Origin: Desulfovibrio sp.
GTDB taxonomy: Bacteria > Desulfobacterota > Desulfovibrionia > Desulfovibrionales > Desulfovibrionaceae
Assembly: GCA_022837365.1 (NCBI GenBank)
Contig: JALHHV010000141.1
Location: 1-8,613, forward strand
Direction: 5' to 3'
DNA length: 8,613 nt
Of the stretch, positions 5,562 through 8,613 are shown piece after piece; position 1 is the stretch's first letter, and the number at the start of each line of letters is the position of its first letter. Below the pieces are notes generated by a model that was given only the letters and a program-made list of their open reading frames with translations, ran no database searches and was not told the DNA's origin. Position numbers and translations under genes: made by a program.

Positions 5562-6599
5562 TCAGGAGCGCGAGCGGGGGTGATGGGCGCGGTGCACCTG
5601 GCGCAGCCGGTCGGCCTGCACGTGGGTGTAGATTTCCGTGGCCGCGATGTCGGCGTGGCCCAGCAGCATCTGCACGGTGCGCAGGTCGGCCCCGCCGTCC
5701 AGCAGATGGGTGGCGAAGGAATGGCGGAAGGTGTGCGGCGAGATGTCCTTGCGGATGCCCGCCTCGGCCACGTGGCGCTTGACCGCCTTCCACACCGCCT
5801 GGCGGGTCAGCCCTTTGCCGGAACGGTTCAGGAACAGAGCGTCCTCCACCGGGCGGAACGCGGGCCGCCAGTCGCGGATGTAGGCCGCCAGCAGCCTGGC
5901 CGCCGTGTCGTGCACCGGCACGATGCGCTCCTTGGACCCCTTGCCGAATACCCGCACCAGGCCGGTCATGGGGTCGAAGTCCAGGGGGCGCAGCCCGCAC
6001 AGCTCGGAGACGCGCAGGCCCGAGGCGTACAGCAGTTCCAGCATGGTGCGGTCGCGAAAGCCCAGGCGGTCGGAAAGGTCTGGCCGGGCCAGCACGGCGG
6101 CCATCTCGTCCCGGGTGAGCACGTCGGGCAGGGTGCGCGGCAGCTTGGGGTTTTCGAGGTAGCGCAGCGGGTCGGCGGCAAGCTGGCCCTCGGCCACGCC
6201 GTGGGCGAACAGCCCGCGCAGGGCGGACAGGTGACGGGACAGGGTGCGGCTGGTCAGGCCGCGCCGCCGCAGGTCCACTATGTACAGGAACAGGGTCTGT
6301 TCCGTGGCGGCGTGCAGATCGATGCCCCCCTGCGCGAGAAACCCGGCGAAGTCGGCCAGGTCCGCCGCGTAGGCGGCCAGGGTGTTTTCGGCAAGGCCGC
6401 GTTCGATGAGCAGATGTTCCAGATACCCGTCGATGAGCGGATGCGAGGCGCGGGGCGCGCCATCCTGTCCGGGGCGAACGGGCGCGGCCCGCCGGGGTTT
6501 GGAAGACACGGCGGGCTTGGCGCCGCGACGGGCGGACGCCGCCCCGGCGGGCTTGCCGGGCGCGTTGGCGACGGGAGCGGAGGGGCGGCGTGGGGGCAT
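5562..6599 (-). CDS. xerD: Tyrosine recombinase XerD
   Basis: The 345-residue protein has an N-terminal SAM-like core-binding domain (HPLIDGYLEHLLIERGLAEN onward, about 53-145) and a C-terminal catalytic domain. The full catalytic set is visible, numbered from this start: R196 in ASGLRVSEL, K220 in GKGSKER, H289 and R292 in HTFRH, H315 in LLGHADI and the nucleophile Y324 in EIYTHV. The ending RLRQVHRAHHPRSRS favours XerD over XerC. With XerC it resolves chromosome dimers at dif during cell division. The first 50 or so residues are a basic Ala/Pro-rich extension beyond the usual roughly 300-residue length. I chose the ATG at 6599; the next upstream ATG (6701) would add 34 residues whose codons (CGA, GTA, CCA, GGA) do not match the gene and has no ribosome site. 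No mobile-element context is present, so a housekeeping role is likely. Confidence 0.92.
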   Translation of the reverse strand: MPPRRPSAPVANAPGKPAGAASARRGAKPAVSSKPRRAAPVRPGQDGAPRASHPLIDGYLEHLLIERGLAENTLAAYAADLADFAGFLAQGGIDLHAATEQTLFLYIVDLRRRGLTSRTLSRHLSALRGLFAHGVAEGQLAADPLRYLENPKLPRTLPDVLTRDEMAAVLARPDLSDRLGFRDRTMLELLYASGLRVSELCGLRPLDFDPMTGLVRVFGKGSKERIVPVHDTAARLLAAYIRDWRPAFRPVEDALFLNRSGKGLTRQAVWKAVKRHVAEAGIRKDISPHTFRHSFATHLLDGGADLRTVQMLLGHADIAATEIYTHVQADRLRQVHRAHHPRSRS

Positions 6600-6628
6600 G
6601 GAACTCGCTGCGCGCGGCGCGGTCGTGC

Positions 6629-6662
6629 CCGGTCCCGGCAGCCTGGATGGCGCGGGGACCGG
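6629..6662 (-). repeat. 8-bp inverted repeat in the xerD leader
   Basis: CCGGTCCC (6629-6636) and GGGACCGG (6655-6662) form a perfect 8-bp stem with an 18-nt loop, 30 bp upstream of the chosen xerD start and 58 bp beyond the chemoreceptor stop. No T-tract follows on the minus strand. It could be a weak 3' structure of the chemoreceptor mRNA or a leader hairpin of xerD. Confidence 0.35.
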
Positions 6663-6719
6663 ACGGTACTCACGTCGGCATGGTACACGGGCGCTCACCA
6701 TGCGGCAAGAGCGGGGGCG

Positions 6720-8462
6720 TCAGTCCAGCTTCACGTCCGCCGCCAGCAGCGCCACCGGATTGCCCGCCGCGTCCTCCGTGGGCAGGGACACGGTGATGCA
6801 CGGCGCGCCCGATGCCTGCGAAACGTAGCTTTCCGAGATGTACAGGTCGCCGATGGACATGGCCCCGGTGAACCACGGGCGCGACGACCAGTCCTTGCCG
6901 TGGGCCGCCTCGTCCGCCGGGGTGGCCAGCGCGGCCGGGGTGATGTTGGAGATGATCTGCCGCCCCTTGGCGTCGGTCATGTACAGCAGTTCCAGGTGGG
7001 GCGCGGCGGCGATGACTCGCCTGAGGTGCGCCTCGATGCGCTCGCGCCGCATGGACCGGATGTCCGGCGACTCGGCCAGCCCGTGCATGAGGGTCTGCAC
7101 CGTGCCTTCGCCGATGACGTGGAACATCTTGTTCAGGGTGGCCAGCCGGGCCATCTCGGCGGAAAGGGCGGCGATGTCGTCGTTAGCGCGGTGCATGCCG
7201 TCGGCCGTCCGGCGCGAGATGGCGTCCACCTGGGCGATGATGCGGTTGATCTCCTCGCAGGTGGCGGCCTGCTGCTCGGCGGCGGTGGCGATGTTGCGCA
7301 CTCCGTCGGAGGTGGTCTCCACGATGTCTACGATTTCGGCCAGGGCCTCGCCGGAATCCTCGGCCAGGCGGGTGGCCTGGTCCACCACGCGGGCGGCTTC
7401 GTCCATGTCGGACAGGGTCTTGCGGGTGCCGGTCTGGATGGACACGATGACCTCGCCCACCTCGCGGGTGGCCTGCATGGTCTTTTCCGCAAGCTTGCGC
7501 ACCTCGTCGGCCACCACGGCAAAGCCGCGCCCGGCGTCACCGGCGCGAGCCGCCTCGATGGCTGCGTTCAGCGCCAGCAGGTTGGTCTGGTCGGCGATGT
7601 CGGTGATGACCCCCATGACCTGGCCGATGGATTCGGCACGGGTGCCCAAGTCGCCCATGACCTCGCGCAGGCCGGTGGTGTGCCCGTGCACGGCGGCGAT
7701 GGCCGACACCGCCCGGTTCACCACGTCGCGCCCGGCCAGGGCCTTCTGGCGCGCGGTGTCGGCCTGGGTGGCGGCGTCGCCCGCGTTGCGGGCCACGGCG
7801 TTGACCGTGGAGGTCATCTGTTCCATGGCCACGGCGGTGTCGCCCGCCAGTCGCCGCTGGTTGTCGGCCCCGCCGGATGCGCCGCCCGCCTCGGCGGCCA
7901 GGCGCGCGGCGGCCTCTTGCAGCGAGGTGACGGCGCGGTCCAGGGTCTTTGCGGAATTGCGCATGGCCTGCCGATTGGAGGCTTCCGCCCGGTCGCGCGC
8001 CAGCCCGGCCTTGCGCCCGGCGGCATCGGCCGCCTGCGTGCACGCGTCGGCGCGGGCGGCTTCCGCCGTCATGCCCTGGCGCGCGGCATCCAGCAGGGCG
8101 ACCATGCGCGGCACGTGGAGGGCCAGCAGGGCCGCCGCGTCCCCGTCGAAACCGTTGGCCGTGGGGGTTGCGATTGCCCCGGTCTTGCGGGCGCCGAAGG
8201 ACAGTCCGTTGCCTGGACCGTGCGCCGCCGTGCCGGAGGCCACGGCCTCGTCGCGCACCCCGGCGGCCAGCAGGGCGGCCTCGCGCAGGGAGCCGTGCAC
8301 GCGCCATGCATCGAACAGGCAGCCCAGCGCCGCCAGCAGGCCCGCCGTCACAAGGCCGTAAACCACCCAGTCCGCCGCGCCCAGCGCGACGGCCACGCCC
8401 GTACCGGCGAAAAGCATCGCCAGCAAGCCCGACCCAACCAAAGCCCGTGTCGTCGATGTCAT
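6720..8462 (-). CDS. Methyl-accepting chemotaxis protein with C-terminal Cache-like sensor domain
   Basis: The 580-residue protein has two N-terminal membrane helices (about 7-28 and 32-52) separated by only a few residues, so there is no periplasmic ligand domain. No HAMP domain is recognisable. An Ala-rich coiled-coil region (about 60-270) leads into the conserved signalling hairpin tip, including [20 protein letters not shown] (289-308) and [18 protein letters not shown], which contacts CheA/CheW. After the returning coiled coil, residues about 445-580 look like a Cache/PDC domain: [43 protein letters not shown], then [10 protein letters not shown] at the end. Cache domains usually bind small metabolites outside the cell; here the domain should be cytoplasmic. 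The NWETF-type receptor tail is absent. The ATG at 8462 is chosen over an in-frame GTG at 8474 because GGGGGA lies at good spacing upstream. Confidence 0.9.
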   Translation of the reverse strand: MTSTTRALVGSGLLAMLFAGTGVAVALGAADWVVYGLVTAGLLAALGCLFDAWRVHGSLREAALLAAGVRDEAVASGTAAHGPGNGLSFGARKTGAIATPTANGFDGDAAALLALHVPRMVALLDAARQGMTAEAARADACTQAADAAGRKAGLARDRAEASNRQAMRNSAKTLDRAVTSLQEAAARLAAEAGGASGGADNQRRLAGDTAVAMEQMTSTVNAVARNAGDAATQADTARQKALAGRDVVNRAVSAIAAVHGHTTGLREVMGDLGTRAESIGQVMGVITDIADQTNLLALNAAIEAARAGDAGRGFAVVADEVRKLAEKTMQATREVGEVIVSIQTGTRKTLSDMDEAARVVDQATRLAEDSGEALAEIVDIVETTSDGVRNIATAAEQQAATCEEINRIIAQVDAISRRTADGMHRANDDIAALSAEMARLATLNKMFHVIGEGTVQTLMHGLAESPDIRSMRRERIEAHLRRVIAAAPHLELLYMTDAKGRQIISNITPAALATPADEAAHGKDWSSRPWFTGAMSIGDLYISESYVSQASGAPCITVSLPTEDAAGNPVALLAADVKLD

Positions 8463-8494
8463 GCGTTCCCCCACGTTGTCATGAACCCGAGTGT

Positions 8495-8500
8495 ATTATC
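8495..8500 (-). promoter_or_regulatory. Possible -10 element of the chemoreceptor gene
   Basis: On the minus strand GATAAT, one mismatch from TATAAT, lies 33 bp upstream of the chemoreceptor ATG, which would give a short leader of about 25 nt. No good -35 hexamer sits at 16-18 bp, so this is a weak call. Confidence 0.25.
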
Positions 8501-8532
8501 CGTTGTTGCGTGTCGTCCGTTTTGTCGTTTTC

Positions 8533-8564
8533 GTCATGTCCGATGACATTTTTGACAACAAAAA
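8533..8564. repeat. Clustered short dyads upstream of the chemoreceptor gene
   Basis: Three inverted repeats are packed together: GTCAT-5 nt-ATGAC (8533-8547), ATGTC-4 nt-GACAT (8536-8549, overlapping the first) and TTTTTG-4 nt-CAAAAA (8549-8564). They lie 33 to 70 bp upstream of the possible -10 element, where an activator or repressor would bind. Confidence 0.35.
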
Positions 8565-8572
8565 GTCAGGAA

Positions 8573-8612
8573 ACAGGGTAGGGTAGGATACCCCGACATA
8601 TCCGTACCCTGT
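8573..8612. repeat. Bipartite hairpin ACAGGGTA/TACCCTGT at the window edge
   Basis: ACAGGGTA (8573-8580) pairs perfectly with TACCCTGT (8605-8612). Inside it GGATA (8586-8590) pairs with TATCC (8599-8603) around an 8-nt loop. In the minus-strand direction a five-T run follows after about seven bases, so it may be a weak terminator for a gene beyond the right edge, or an operator. The outer arms are flanked by a partial direct repeat AGGGTAGGGTAGG. Confidence 0.4.
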
Positions 8613-8613
8613 C

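Noticed and set aside
5562..6599. Tyrosine recombinase as a sign of an integrated element
   Set aside because: The sequence fits housekeeping XerD and sits among core genes. No attachment repeats, tRNA gene or phage/transposon genes are seen, and no dif-like site was recognised in the window.
8463..8474. Chemoreceptor start at the GTG at 8474
   Set aside because: The GTG overlaps the purine-rich GGGGGA that serves as ribosome site for the ATG at 8462.
4047..8546. A 1499-codon open frame on the plus strand
   Set aside because: It lies antisense to the chemoreceptor, xerD and DHH-CBS genes, all of which have clear family motifs. Its translation is His/Gly/Val/Arg-rich low complexity typical of the antisense frame of GC-rich genes.

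Overview
The window is very GC-rich, with strongly biased third codon positions. All recognisable genes are on the minus strand, so the gene order reads from the right end to the left. The gene content (a fused DHH/CBS/poly(A)-polymerase-type nucleotidyltransferase, a HIT protein, LapA/LapB-like proteins, XerD and a membrane-anchored chemoreceptor) and the composition fit a Desulfovibrionaceae-like sulfate reducer (Desulfovibrio/Nitratidesulfovibrio type). That assignment is inference from family knowledge, not a database result.

Layout in transcription order. (1) 8475-8613 is an AT-richer intergenic region with several inverted repeats and a possible -10 element. (2) 6720-8462 encodes a methyl-accepting chemotaxis protein with two N-terminal membrane helices, no periplasmic sensor domain, and a Cache-like sensor domain at its C-terminus. 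(3) 5562-6599 encodes the tyrosine recombinase XerD with all six catalytic residues. (4) 2470-5534 encodes a DHH-CBS-CBS-nucleotidyltransferase fusion of the CCA-adding/poly(A)-polymerase class II type. It is broken near 3988: the segment that should carry the catalytic GG-RD-DxD motif is absent and the frame changes at that point. (5) 2258-2469 is a 212-bp gap with a 3' hairpin and a 12-bp palindrome. (6) 2257 down to 178 is a tight cluster: HIT-family nucleotide phosphatase/phosphorylase, LapA-like small membrane protein and LapB-like TPR protein with a rubredoxin-type zinc knuckle. (7) 1-87 is the first 29 codons of another minus-strand gene that runs off the window.

The HIT-lapA-lapB group is almost certainly co-transcribed: the gaps are 10 and 12 nt, and the HIT stop codon lies within the lapA Shine-Dalgarno. 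xerD and the nucleotidyltransferase gene are 27 nt apart and probably also co-transcribed. The chemoreceptor gene stands somewhat apart.

The most notable observation is the internal deletion plus frameshift in the nucleotidyltransferase gene. It is either a real inactivating lesion in a tRNA/RNA 3'-end enzyme or a sequence/assembly error, and it coincides with a 20-bp perfectly alternating purine-pyrimidine tract. The second is the inverted domain order of the chemoreceptor. I found no RNA gene, CRISPR array, insertion sequence or clearly novel multi-gene system.
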